In this document: piece after piece, positions 17,697 to 25,567 of the stretch
Layout: each line of letters starts with the position of its first letter
How positions within the stretch are numbered: position 1 is the first letter of the stretch
Notes under the pieces: generated by a model
The model's database searches: none
Seen by the model: the letters and a program-made list of their open reading frames with translations, nothing else
Told to the model about the DNA's origin: nothing
Translations under genes and position numbers: made by a program
Assembly: GCA_021404565.1 (NCBI GenBank)
Contig: JAAWWF010000009.1
Coordinates: 62,001-126,000, forward strand
Reading direction: 5' to 3'
Origin: Roseivirga sp.
Lineage (GTDB): Bacteria; Bacteroidota; Bacteroidia; Cytophagales; Cyclobacteriaceae
DNA: 64,000 nucleotides

Positions 17697-17754
17697 TCCT
17701 GCTATGCGGGATTTTTCAAAAGAAAATCCATCGGTAAATGCTCTGGTTGCCGAT
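17697..17754 (+). promoter_or_regulatory. Structured leader of rpsA mRNA
   Basis: Three possible hairpins are visible. TCCTGC-tat-GCGGGA (17697-17711) overlaps and competes with GGATTTT/AAAATCC (17709-17715 with 17723-17729). ATCGG (17730-17734) can pair with CCGAT (17750-17754). Alternative structures before an S1 gene suggest autoregulation by S1; this is inference. Confidence 0.4.
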
Positions 17755-17785
17755 AGGAGTACATTTTTCAGAGCTTTGATATATT

Positions 17786-19792
17786 ATGTCTGAAGAAACT
17801 AAAGCCAACGAGGCAGCAGAAGAAGTGAAAGCAGAAGCTGTTGTTGAAGTGGAGGAGACGGTAGAAGCAACTGCTGCTCCTGAGACACCCGCAGAAGAAG
17901 CCCCTAAGGCCGCTGTAGCACCCGATGAAGATTTCGATTGGGATGCATTCGACAAAAAAGGATTTGGAGAAGGTTACTCTAACAAAGAGAAAGAAGACCT
18001 GGCCAAAATCTACGAAGAAACCCTCACTACTGTAGAAGAGAAGAAAGTTGTACACGGTACGGTTGTATCTATGAGCGATCGTGATGTAGTACTGAACATC
18101 GGTTTTAAATCTGATGGTTTGGTAAGCTCATCTGAATTCCGTGACACGCCTGACCTCAAAGTAGGTGACCAGGTAGAAGTTTACATTGAAGAGCAGGAGA
18201 ACAGTCAGGGTCAATTGGTGCTTTCAAGAAGAAAAGCCAAAATCGTAAGAGCCTGGGAGCTTATTCAAAGTGCACTTGATGACGATAACGTGATCGAGGG
18301 TATGGTGAAGAGAAGAACTAAAGGTGGTTTGATCGTAGATGTTTACGGTATTGAGTCATTCTTGCCCGGTTCTCAAATTGATGTGAAGCCTATCAGAGAC
18401 TTTGATGTTTTTGTAGGTAAGAAAATGGAAGTGAAAGTAGTTAAGATTAACTACTCTAACGATAACGTAGTAGTATCTCATAAAGTCCTCATCGAGAAGG
18501 ATCTTGAGAAACAAAAAGCACAAATCCTTGAGAACCTTGAGAAAGGTCAGGTACTGGAAGGTGTGATTAAGAACATGACCAACTTTGGTGTATTCATCGA
18601 TTTGGGTGGTGTTGATGGTCTGCTTCACATTACTGATATCTCATGGGGTCGTATCAACGATCCAGCTGAGGTTCTTAACCTGGATGAGAAGGTGAATGTA
18701 GTTGTACTCGACTTTGATGATGATAAGAAACGTATCTCATTGGGTATGAAGCAACTTACCGAGCACCCATGGGATCAATTGGATTCTGCCATTGAAGTAG
18801 GTTCTAAAGTGAAAGGTAATATCGTTAATGTTGCCGATTACGGTGCATTCCTCGAATTACTGCCAGGTGTTGAAGGTCTGATTCACGTATCTGAAATGTC
18901 ATGGTCTCAGCACCTGAGAAATCCACAGGATTTCATCAGCGTGGGAGATTCACTCGAAGCTGTAGTGCTTACGCTCGACAGAGAAGAGAGAAAAATGTCT
19001 CTTGGTATCAAGCAATTGACTGAAGATCCATGGACTAAGCAGGATGTCCTTACTAAATACGGTGTAGGTACTAACCACAGCGGTATTGTAAGAAACCTCA
19101 CCAACTTTGGTTTGTTCATCGAGCTTGAAGAAGGTATCGATGGTCTTGTACACGTTTCTGACCTGTCATGGACTAAGAAGATCAAACATCCTTCTGAGTT
19201 TGTGAAAGTAGGTGAAGAGCTGGAAGTACAAGTGCTCGAACTGGATATCGATAACAGAAGACTGGCGCTCGGACACAAACAACTGGAAGAGAATCCATGG
19301 GATACTTTCCAGTCAGTGTTTAGCTTAGGTTCTCTGCATAAATGTTCTGTGATTTCTAAGAATGACAAAGGTGCTACACTCGAATTGCCTTACGGCCTTG
19401 AAGGTGTAACTACCAACAGACATTTGAAGAAAGAAGATGGATCTAACGTAGAAGTGGGTGAGACCCTGGATTTTGTTGTGATTGAATTCTCTAAAGATGA
19501 TAAGAGAATTGTATTGTCACACACCAATACTCATACTAAACCTGCTGAGAGACCAGCTGCTCCTAAGAAGAAATCTTCTGGTGGCGGACAGAAAAGTGCT
19601 GTCAATAAGCTTAACAAAGAATCTGAAGTTTCTACTTTGGGTGATTTGGATGCGCTGTCTGCACTGAAGTCTCAGATGGAGGACAATACTAAGAAAGCAA
19701 ACGAGAAAAGAGCTGCTGCCAAGAAAGAGGCAGAGGAAGCTCCTGCGGCCCCTGAGGCCGCAGCAGAGGATGCTCCGGAAGAAGAAGCTTAA
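17786..19792 (+). CDS. rpsA: 30S ribosomal protein S1
   Basis: This protein binds mRNA and helps it dock on the 30S subunit. Six S1 (OB-fold) domains can be counted, with visible cores such as V-V-H-G-T-V-V, V-I-E-G-M-V-K, V-L-E-G-V-I-K-N-M-T-N-F-G-V-F-I-D-L, V-K-G-N-I-V-N-V-A-D-Y-G-A-F and H-S-G-I-V-R-N-L-T-N-F-G-L-F; the sixth is more diverged. An Ala/Glu-rich acidic N-terminal tail of about 75 residues and a charged Lys/Ala/Glu C-terminal tail (from about 600) flank them. Long acidic N-terminal tails are common in Bacteroidetes S1. A strong terminator follows. Confidence 0.96.
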   Translation: MSEETKANEAAEEVKAEAVVEVEETVEATAAPETPAEEAPKAAVAPDEDFDWDAFDKKGFGEGYSNKEKEDLAKIYEETLTTVEEKKVVHGTVVSMSDRDVVLNIGFKSDGLVSSSEFRDTPDLKVGDQVEVYIEEQENSQGQLVLSRRKAKIVRAWELIQSALDDDNVIEGMVKRRTKGGLIVDVYGIESFLPGSQIDVKPIRDFDVFVGKKMEVKVVKINYSNDNVVVSHKVLIEKDLEKQKAQILENLEKGQVLEGVIKNMTNFGVFIDLGGVDGLLHITDISWGRINDPAEVLNLDEKVNVVVLDFDDDKKRISLGMKQLTEHPWDQLDSAIEVGSKVKGNIVNVADYGAFLELLPGVEGLIHVSEMSWSQHLRNPQDFISVGDSLEAVVLTLDREERKMSLGIKQLTEDPWTKQDVLTKYGVGTNHSGIVRNLTNFGLFIELEEGIDGLVHVSDLSWTKKIKHPSEFVKVGEELEVQVLELDIDNRRLALGHKQLEENPWDTFQSVFSLGSLHKCSVISKNDKGATLELPYGLEGVTTNRHLKKEDGSNVEVGETLDFVVIEFSKDDKRIVLSHTNTHTKPAERPAAPKKKSSGGGQKSAVNKLNKESEVSTLGDLDALSALKSQMEDNTKKANEKRAAAKKEAEEAPAAPEAAAEDAPEEEA

Positions 19793-19816
19793 TTGCTAAT
19801 CGAATTATAATTCAGA

Positions 19817-19847
19817 AAGCGTCTCATTTGTGAGGCGCTTTTTTTTT
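19817..19847 (+). terminator. Terminator of rpsA
   Basis: AGCGTCTCA pairs with TGAGGCGCT (one G-T pair) over a TTTG loop, followed by a run of T's. Confidence 0.88.
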
Positions 19848-19878
19848 GTCCTGATTCGTGAGATCAAAAACACAAATC

Positions 19879-20403
19879 ATGAAAAACAGGATATTAATTA
19901 CCCTCAGTCTGCTTTGGATTTCGGCAGGACTCATGGGGCAACAAAACTCATTTGCCAAAGCTAATCTACCCATCTGGCAAAATGCTAAATCCCGAACCAT
20001 TGCCGTAGCGAAGGCCATGCCTGAGGCAAAGTACAGTTATAAACCTACGGCTGATGTGATGTCTTTCGGTCAACAGATGGCGCATATCGCCAATAGCATG
20101 CGGTCTATGGAAATGCGATTCCTGAAGGGGGAGTCGTGGAGCCAGAGAGAGCCCAATGCAGGAAATATGACTAAGGCTCAGATTGTTGATCTGTTGGAGA
20201 AAAGCTTCGATGCTGTAATTGTCACTATCAGAGGGCTGAGTGAAGATGATCTGAGCAAGTCTGGTAAGTCCTTTGGGACTCCGCCTCTGAACAAGGAGCA
20301 GTCTATGTTATTTATGTTTGATCATATTACAAATCATAGAGCGAAAACGGTGCTTTATTTGAGGTTGAATGGAATCAATCCTCCACGATACGGTTTTAAC
20401 TGA
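19879..20403 (+). CDS. Exported DinB-like protein
   Basis: The sequence fits the DinB/YfiT four-helix metal-binding family: A-H-I-A-N-S near residue 62 and D-H-I-T-N-H-R-A near 150 supply the likely metal-binding histidines, and the ending L-R-L-N-G-I-x-P-P is typical. It starts with a signal peptide (M-K-N-R then a hydrophobic run, A-G-L-M-G-Q), so this member is exported. The ATG at 19879 was chosen over an upstream GTG at 19858 because the signal peptide begins there. Function is unknown; other family members are thiol-transferase or detoxification enzymes. Confidence 0.72.
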   Translation: MKNRILITLSLLWISAGLMGQQNSFAKANLPIWQNAKSRTIAVAKAMPEAKYSYKPTADVMSFGQQMAHIANSMRSMEMRFLKGESWSQREPNAGNMTKAQIVDLLEKSFDAVIVTIRGLSEDDLSKSGKSFGTPPLNKEQSMLFMFDHITNHRAKTVLYLRLNGINPPRYGFN

Positions 20404-20492
20404 TACTTACAGGTATAGATTTACCATTGATCAGGGTCTTAAAGTTTTATCGCTTTAAGACTCTTTTTTATGTGATTATTATGCTCAATCGG

Positions 20493-20523
20493 TTTGCAGC
20501 ATCAGGCATAATTGATAAATTTG
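20493..20523 (+). promoter_or_regulatory. Promoter of tRNA-Cys
   Basis: TTTG (20493-20496), a 19-base spacer and TAAATTTG (20516-20523) match the Bacteroidetes -33/-7 consensus perfectly. The tRNA starts 15 bases later. Confidence 0.8.
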
Positions 20524-20537
20524 CCAACCTTGAAAAA

Positions 20538-20608
20538 GGCGTTGTGGCCGAGTGGCTAGGCAGAGCTCTGCAAAAGCTCGTACAGCGGTTCGAATCCGCT
20601 CAACGCCT
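20538..20608 (+). tRNA. tRNA-Cys (GCA)
   Basis: The 71-base gene folds as a full cloverleaf. The acceptor is GGCGTTG with CAACGCC. The D stem is GCC/GGC, the anticodon stem GAGCT/AGCTC with loop CTGCAAA (anticodon GCA), and the T arm AGCGG-TTCGAAT-CCGCT. The discriminator base is U, as expected for cysteine. No CCA is encoded. Its last bases are the start of a tandem repeat. Confidence 0.96.
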
Positions 20609-20618
20609 CTGAATTAAA

Positions 20619-20647
20619 GCATTCACTAAAAGTGGATGCTTTTTTTT
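20619..20647 (+). terminator. Terminator of tRNA-Cys, repeat copy 1
   Basis: GCATTCAC pairs with GTGGATGC (one G-T pair) over TAAAA, followed by eight T's. Confidence 0.88.
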
Positions 20648-20777
20648 ATGGTTCAGAGCGGATGAGAACCGCTGATCAATCAAATAGTTCGAAAACAAGC
20701 ATGAAGCTTGTTTCGCGAGGGTCTTGTGCGGTGTGGCTTGCTGGTACGAGCAATCCGCTCAACGCCTCTGAATTAAA

Positions 20778-20805
20778 GCATTCACCAAAAGTGGATGCTT
20801 TTTTT
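20778..20805 (+). terminator. Terminator, repeat copy 2
   Basis: The same hairpin as copy 1 with loop CAAAA and seven T's. Confidence 0.85.
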
Positions 20806-20935
20806 ATGGTTCAGAGCGGATGAGAACCGCTGATCAATCAAATAGTTAGAAAACAAGCATGAAGCTTGTTTCACGAGGGTCTTGTGCGGTGTGGCTTGCG
20901 GGTACGAGCAATCCGCTCAACGCCTCCGAGTTAAA

Positions 20936-20962
20936 GCATTCACCAAAAGTGGATGCTTTTTT
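20936..20962 (+). terminator. Terminator, repeat copy 3
   Basis: The same hairpin with loop CAAAA and six T's. The repeat ends just after it. Confidence 0.85.
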
Positions 20963-20993
20963 ATTGCCTGCCTGGCTGCAAGTAGGTTTCAGC

Positions 20994-21040
20994 ATCTCTT
21001 CTGGGAGAGATTACTCATAGGCCCTGAAACAAGTTCAGGG
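20994..21040. repeat. REP-like pair of small hairpins
   Basis: ATCTCT (20994-20999) pairs with AGAGAT (21006-21011), and CCCTGAA (21022-21028) pairs with TTCAGGG (21034-21040). Palindromes of the second type, followed by GTGAC, are frequent intergenic repeats in many bacterial genomes. There is one copy in this window. The rest of 20964-21236 holds nothing else that I recognise. Confidence 0.45.
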
Positions 21041-21236
21041 TGACTTGATGTGATTCTCGTAAAGACCTTCGATGATATGAAAGTGAGGTATGAGGTACCG
21101 CTTAATCAAGGGGGGGCATGGGCATTAAAGGTGGATCACAACGCAGCTTTAGCTGCTGTACTTCCGTATTCATTCTGAATAATTAAGACAGGCAGAGAAA
21201 AAATGAAGTTCGGTCATTTTTTGGGAATCTCTCGAA

Positions 21237-21244
21237 TACTTTTG
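21237..21244 (+). promoter_or_regulatory. -7 box for the carbamoyltransferase operon
   Basis: TACTTTTG matches TAnnTTTG and lies 45 bases before the ATG. The -33 element is not clear. Confidence 0.5.
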
Positions 21245-21288
21245 CAGTTTGCGTGACCACAAGCCCTTAAGCCTGGTACTACATTTCA

Positions 21289-23151
21289 ATGAAACGAATT
21301 TTAGGGATTTCAGCCTTTTATCATGATTCCGCTGCTGCCATTACTGTTGGTGGAAAGGTTGTGGCGGCTGCCCAAGAGGAGCGATTTACCAGAGAAAAGC
21401 AAACTGCTGATTTTCCCCTGGAGGCCATAAAGTATTGTCTCGATGAGGCAGGGCTGATGATTGACGATCTTGATGCGATTGTTTTCTATGATAAGCCCCT
21501 GCTAAAGTTTGAGCGCCTGCTCGAAACCTACTATGCGTTTTCTCCCAAAGGTCTTGTCTCTTTTGTAAAGGCCATTCCGGTATGGCTCAGAGAGAAGATG
21601 TTTCTGAAAAAGCAGATTTATGACGGTCTCAAAGAGGTGGGACCTTATAATAAAAAAGGGGTTAAGCTATTGTTTCCAGAGCATCATTTGTCTCATGCAG
21701 CCAGTGCTTTTCTGCCTTCTCCCTTCGAAAAAGCTGCCATACTCACTATTGATGGTGTAGGTGAGTGGAGTACTGCTTCAATAGGTTTGGGTAACGGTAA
21801 TGATATCAGTATTCTGAAAGAGATGCATTTTCCGCATTCCGTTGGTTTGCTCTATAGTGCGTTCACCTACTTTTTGGGTTTTAAAGTCAATTCAGGGGAG
21901 TATAAGCTGATGGGTTTGGCTCCTTATGGAAACCCGGAGTCGGATCAAACAGAGAAGTTTCGGGAGATCATTATGTCTCATTTGGTCAGTATCAAGAATG
22001 ATGGTTCTATTTGGCTGGATCAATCCTATTTTAACTACGCCACCGGGCTCCGAATGGCACGTGATAAGAAATGGGAGAAACTCTTTGGTTTCCCAAGAAG
22101 AGTCGATGAAAACCAATTGGAACAATACCACTGTGATCTGGCACTGGCTGTTCAGTGGGTAACGGAAGAAATCGTGTTGAAGATGGCACAGCATGCCAGA
22201 GAGCTCACCGGAGCCGACTACCTATGTATGGCAGGAGGGGTAGCCCTGAACTGTGTGGCTAATGGTAAGCTTTTGAGATCTGGTATTTTTAAGGATATCT
22301 ATATACAACCTGCAGCAGGGGATGCGGGAGGAGCCTTGGGCGCTGCCCTGGCTGTCCATTATATGTACTTTAAGAAGCCACGCGGGCTTCAGGTTCCTGA
22401 TCATATGTATGGCTCCTACCTGGGGCCTGATTACTCCGACAAGGAGGTGCTGATGATGAGCAAGAAAGCCAAAGCGGTATGGGAACGGTATGATGTTTTT
22501 GATGATTTAGCCAAAGAAGTGGCTTCAAAGATTGCAGAGGGGAGTGTGGTCGGTTGGTTTCAGGGTAGGATGGAATTCGGGCCTCGTGCCCTTGGAAATC
22601 GAAGTATTCTGGGAGACGCGCGAAACCCTGAAATGCAGAAAAAACTAAATCTTCAGATCAAATACAGAGAGGGGTTCAGGCCTTTTGCTCCCTCAGTATT
22701 AAGTGAGGACAAGGGGCAGTATTTTGACCTGGACGGTGACTCCCCTTATATGTTGATGGTTGCTCCGGTTAAGGGTGAAAGAAGAAAGACCCTGCCGAAA
22801 GGTTTTTACGATATGCCTTTATGGGATAAACTCTATTTTGAGCGCAGTGATATACAGTCCGTTACGCATTTGGACTTCTCTGCCAGGGTACAGACTGTGC
22901 ACAAAGAAACGAACCCAAGATATTGGGGTTTGATTGATGCTTTTAAGCAGCAAACAGGTTACGGTCTGGTGGTAAATACGAGCTTCAATGTTCGGGGCGA
23001 GCCTATTGTGTGTACTCCTTATGATGCCTATCGTTGCTTTATGAGTACCGAAATGGACTACCTGGTCATTAATGACTATCTCTATTGCAAAACTGAGCAG
23101 CCCGATTGGCAGAATAGAGAAAAGTGGCGCATTAAGTTTAAAATGGACTAA
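21289..23151 (+). CDS. Carbamoyltransferase (NodU/CmcH/SxtI family)
   Basis: The enzyme should use carbamoyl phosphate and ATP to carbamoylate a hydroxyl of a small molecule or sugar. The N-terminal Kae1-like domain starts I-L-G-I-S-A-F-Y-H-D-S-A-A and carries the metal-binding H-H-L-S-H-A-A-S-A-F near residue 137. A further signature is A-G-G-V-A-L-N-C-V-A-N. The C-terminal YrdC-like part contains G-R-M-E-F-G-P-R-A-L-G-N-R-S-I and V-N-T-S-F-N-V-R-G-E-P-I-V. Length 620 is normal. Two small membrane-protein genes follow. The natural substrate cannot be read from the sequence. Confidence 0.92.
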   Translation: MKRILGISAFYHDSAAAITVGGKVVAAAQEERFTREKQTADFPLEAIKYCLDEAGLMIDDLDAIVFYDKPLLKFERLLETYYAFSPKGLVSFVKAIPVWLREKMFLKKQIYDGLKEVGPYNKKGVKLLFPEHHLSHAASAFLPSPFEKAAILTIDGVGEWSTASIGLGNGNDISILKEMHFPHSVGLLYSAFTYFLGFKVNSGEYKLMGLAPYGNPESDQTEKFREIIMSHLVSIKNDGSIWLDQSYFNYATGLRMARDKKWEKLFGFPRRVDENQLEQYHCDLALAVQWVTEEIVLKMAQHARELTGADYLCMAGGVALNCVANGKLLRSGIFKDIYIQPAAGDAGGALGAALAVHYMYFKKPRGLQVPDHMYGSYLGPDYSDKEVLMMSKKAKAVWERYDVFDDLAKEVASKIAEGSVVGWFQGRMEFGPRALGNRSILGDARNPEMQKKLNLQIKYREGFRPFAPSVLSEDKGQYFDLDGDSPYMLMVAPVKGERRKTLPKGFYDMPLWDKLYFERSDIQSVTHLDFSARVQTVHKETNPRYWGLIDAFKQQTGYGLVVNTSFNVRGEPIVCTPYDAYRCFMSTEMDYLVINDYLYCKTEQPDWQNREKWRIKFKMD

Positions 23152-23284
23152 AGAGAAGAGCGTTGGCGGAGATCTCTTGTCGATTGCAAAAATGATTGAG
23201 GATACCGTGCATTTAATTAAAGAAGGCCGTTTATTAGTAATTTCGAATTGTGAACTATCTTTTTAAACTACCAAACGAACTAAC

Positions 23285-23434
23285 ATGGACTTCTTGAAAG
23301 ACCTCTGGAGTTTTATGAAAGAACGTAAGAAATTCTGGTTGGCTCCGGTAATTCTTGTGCTCCTTTTACTCGGAATCCTCATCATATTTGGTGGTGGTAG
23401 TGCCGCGGCTCCGTTTATATACACGCTATTTTGA
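23285..23434 (+). CDS. DUF5989 (SxtK-like) small membrane protein, 49 aa
   Basis: The product starts M-D-F-L-K-D-L-W-S-F-M-K-E-R-K-K-F-W-L and has one membrane segment (about 19-38) ending in G-G-G-S-A-A-A-P-F-I-Y. This form is typical of the tiny proteins encoded beside NodU-type carbamoyltransferases (DUF5989/SxtK). The stop overlaps the start of the next gene (TGATG). The family has no known biochemical role. Confidence 0.8.
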   Translation: MDFLKDLWSFMKERKKFWLAPVILVLLLLGILIIFGGGSAAAPFIYTLF

Positions 23435-23826
23435 TGAAGGACAAAGACCTCAAATTCGAGCCAACAAAGACCGTTCTGATTATTACAGTGGGGTTTCTTA
23501 TGGTTTACCTTGTGCTTTGGAAACGCAGTGGCGAGCAGCATGAATGGCTTTTATATGTGGCTGCGTTTGTTGGGTTGGGAGGTTTTCTTTCTGGTTTTGT
23601 AGCTAGTAAGATCAATTGGCTTTGGATGAAACTTACCTGGGTTTTGAGCATGATTGTGCCAAATGTCCTTATGAGCCTTGTGTTTTACCTGGTATTGTCT
23701 CCGTTTGCATTGTTTTCCAGAATTATAGGGAAAAAGGACCCTCTGCATCTTAAGAATCCTAACGATACCGTTTTTAAGGTGAACGAGAAACAATTCGACC
23801 AAAAGTCGTTTGAGAACCCCTGGTAA
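23434..23826 (+). CDS. SxtJ-like membrane protein, 130 aa
   Basis: Three or four hydrophobic segments (about 13-26, 40-57, 68-98) are followed by a hydrophilic tail ending N-P-W. The context (carbamoyltransferase, DUF5989, this gene) and the L-x-S-P-F-A-L-x-S-R-I-I-G-K-K-D-P pattern fit the SxtJ family. The start is ATG 23434, overlapping the previous stop; an upstream TTG at 23431 is less likely. Possibly it forms a membrane complex with the two neighbours (inference). Confidence 0.78.
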   Translation: MKDKDLKFEPTKTVLIITVGFLMVYLVLWKRSGEQHEWLLYVAAFVGLGGFLSGFVASKINWLWMKLTWVLSMIVPNVLMSLVFYLVLSPFALFSRIIGKKDPLHLKNPNDTVFKVNEKQFDQKSFENPW

Positions 23827-24203
23827 TAAGCTTAATACTTCATTTCACTTTCTGGTATACTTGTCACTTTTCCATTTCGAACCGACAGGAGTGCTTGACC
23901 TTGACTGATCAATTTGGTCCTGGATAGAAAAATATTCGAAAAAGTGTTGTTTTGTCCGGCCGGAAAACAGTCATGATGTGATTGAAGACAGTTTCGGAAA
24001 CCTACTCAGACCTGTCCGGTAGTGATCATAATTTTTATCAAAAACCCACTGAGTGACAAGGTTTCATTGATGCATGCTATTCTTCTTATTTATAATGATT
24101 CTAAATTGTTTGAATGCATTAAGTAATGCACACAAGTAGTTGATTTTCAGTAAGATGAAAAAATAAAATCGAACGCAACCATGCTTAAAATGGGCTTCTG
24201 TTT
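23827..24203. other. Gene-free stretch before the act operon
   Basis: No coding gene is seen. TCCGGCCGGA (23955-23964) is a perfect 10-bp palindrome inside a wider TTTTG/GAAAA symmetry and could be an operator. Confidence 0.4.
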
Positions 24204-24237
24204 TTGTTGGTTATAAATCATTCGGATACTACCTTTG
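24204..24237 (+). promoter_or_regulatory. Promoter of the act/cox operon
   Basis: TTG (24207-24209; another at 24204), a 20-base spacer and a perfect TACCTTTG (24230-24237) give a strong Bacteroidetes promoter about 50 bases before the actA ATG. It rules out the upstream TTG reading start at 24235. Confidence 0.78.
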
Positions 24238-24285
24238 TCCAGATTTTGCGAGAAGAGACATTCAGTGATTCAAAAGAATTATTTC

Positions 24286-25536
24286 ATGATATCAAAAAAT
24301 GCGTTCACCCGCTTCATGACAGCATGCATGCTTGTATGCTGTTTTCTGTTTTCAGGGGCTGAGGCTTTTGCACAAAAAGACCAGGTTCCGACTGATGAAG
24401 CGATTATAAAAAATGGAGAATCCCTTTTTAAAGATTGGGGTTGTAATACCTGTCACGCGGTCGACCGAAAGGTAGTAGGTCCAGCGTTAGCCGGTGTTTA
24501 CGATCGCAGGACTTTGCCATGGATTTACGAATTCGTTAAAAACTCCTCCAAGGTGATCGCCTCTGGCGATGCGCAGGCGGTAGCGGTTTACAACGAGTTC
24601 AATCAGCTTCAGATGCCTAACCATGATCTGGAGGATGACGATATCCTTGCGATTATGGCTTATGTCAAAAATGTAGAGGATAATCCTGAGCCGGATCCGG
24701 TTCCCGGTCCAAATGTTGATACGGCTACCACCGGGGGAGACGGTGCTATTCCATCGGAGTATGTGAATATCATCATCATCGGCCTCATCGTAGTGCTTTT
24801 GTTGATTCTGTTGGTTTTGGCCATCATGATCCGCTTTATGCAACGCTACCTGAGAGACAAAAAGGAGCTTTCTGAAGATGATATTGAGATTGTAGAAGAG
24901 AAATTCGATCTGATGGCTTTTATGAAAAGCCCTACAGTGATCGGAATCGTCACTTTTCTGGTAATTGCATTGGCGGCAAAGAATGTAATTGACGGTCTTT
25001 ATATGGTGGGGGTTCAGCAGAACTATCAGCCAGAGCAGCCAATCGCGTTCTCTCACAAAATTCACGCTGGTGACTATGAAATTGACTGTCAGTACTGCCA
25101 TACCGGTGTAGAGATTGCCAAGAACGCAAACATTCCTTCTGTAAACATCTGTATGAACTGCCACAGCAGTATCAAAACAGATTCTAAAGAGATTCAAAAA
25201 CTATATGCTGCTCAGGAGAGCGGTAAGCCTATTGAATGGGTAAGGGTACATAACCTGCCTGATCTGGCTTACTTCAATCACTCTCAACACGTGAATGTGG
25301 GGCAAATTGAGTGTCAGACCTGTCATGGTGAAGTCCAGGAAATGGAAGTAGTGAAGCAATTTGCTCCGCTTACCATGGGGTGGTGTATCGACTGTCACAG
25401 AAACACTGAACTGAATACCGATGGCAATGCCTACTACGATAAGCTGGTAGAAATGCACAACAAGGTAAACGGTGAGAAGAACAAGATGAGAGTTGAGGAC
25501 ATTGGTGGCCTCGAATGTTCTAAGTGTCACTATTAA
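24286..25536 (+). CDS. actA: Alternative complex III subunit ActA, fused multihaem cytochrome c
   Basis: ActA carries haem c electrons in the menaquinol:cytochrome c (Act) complex. After a signal peptide (1-30, ending A-F-A-Q) comes a monohaem domain with C-N-T-C-H (53-57) and a likely axial Met in Q-M-P-N-H. Two membrane segments follow at about 160-183 and 216-233. The C-terminal part then has five more CxxCH sites: C-Q-Y-C-H, C-M-N-C-H, C-Q-T-C-H, C-I-D-C-H and C-S-K-C-H. The total is six, against five in the classical pentahaem ActA. ATG 24286 is chosen because the promoter overlaps the longer frame. First gene of the operon. Confidence 0.93.
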   Translation: MISKNAFTRFMTACMLVCCFLFSGAEAFAQKDQVPTDEAIIKNGESLFKDWGCNTCHAVDRKVVGPALAGVYDRRTLPWIYEFVKNSSKVIASGDAQAVAVYNEFNQLQMPNHDLEDDDILAIMAYVKNVEDNPEPDPVPGPNVDTATTGGDGAIPSEYVNIIIIGLIVVLLLILLVLAIMIRFMQRYLRDKKELSEDDIEIVEEKFDLMAFMKSPTVIGIVTFLVIALAAKNVIDGLYMVGVQQNYQPEQPIAFSHKIHAGDYEIDCQYCHTGVEIAKNANIPSVNICMNCHSSIKTDSKEIQKLYAAQESGKPIEWVRVHNLPDLAYFNHSQHVNVGQIECQTCHGEVQEMEVVKQFAPLTMGWCIDCHRNTELNTDGNAYYDKLVEMHNKVNGEKNKMRVEDIGGLECSKCHY

Positions 25537-25567
25537 TAAAGCATTATCGATTTCTGATTTATATACA

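Larger units (their letters stand above)
20593..20963 (+). repeat. Tandem 158/159-bp repeats carrying the tRNA 3' end and terminator
   Basis: The unit starts inside the tRNA. AATCCGCTCAACGCC occurs at 20593, 20752 and 20910, giving two full units (159 and 158 bp) and a third partial one of about 54 bp. Each unit holds the tRNA T-arm/acceptor 3' half followed by a hairpin terminator. The two full units then contain an inverted near-copy of the T arm (for example 20657-20673, AGCGG/CCGCT stem). Copies differ by only a few bases. The layout resembles the rtT repeats after E. coli tyrT. Confidence 0.92.

Noticed and set aside
20427-20823. Short plus-strand frames over the tRNA and its repeats
   Set aside because: They are formed by the tRNA and the 158/159-bp repeat unit and have no independent coding support.
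20593-20963. CRISPR array
   Set aside because: The whole 158/159-bp unit is repeated without variable spacers, and it contains the tRNA end and terminators.
20538-21040. Integrated element at the tRNA-Cys 3' end
   Set aside because: The tRNA 3' end is repeated, but no integrase or cargo gene lies between the copies; only the repeat unit itself is there.
24235-24285. Longer actA start at TTG 24235
   Set aside because: It lies inside the -7 box TACCTTTG, and the signal peptide starts at ATG 24286.
25493-25567. Longer actB start at 25493
   Set aside because: It would overlap actA, and the ATG at 25568 begins the conserved part.
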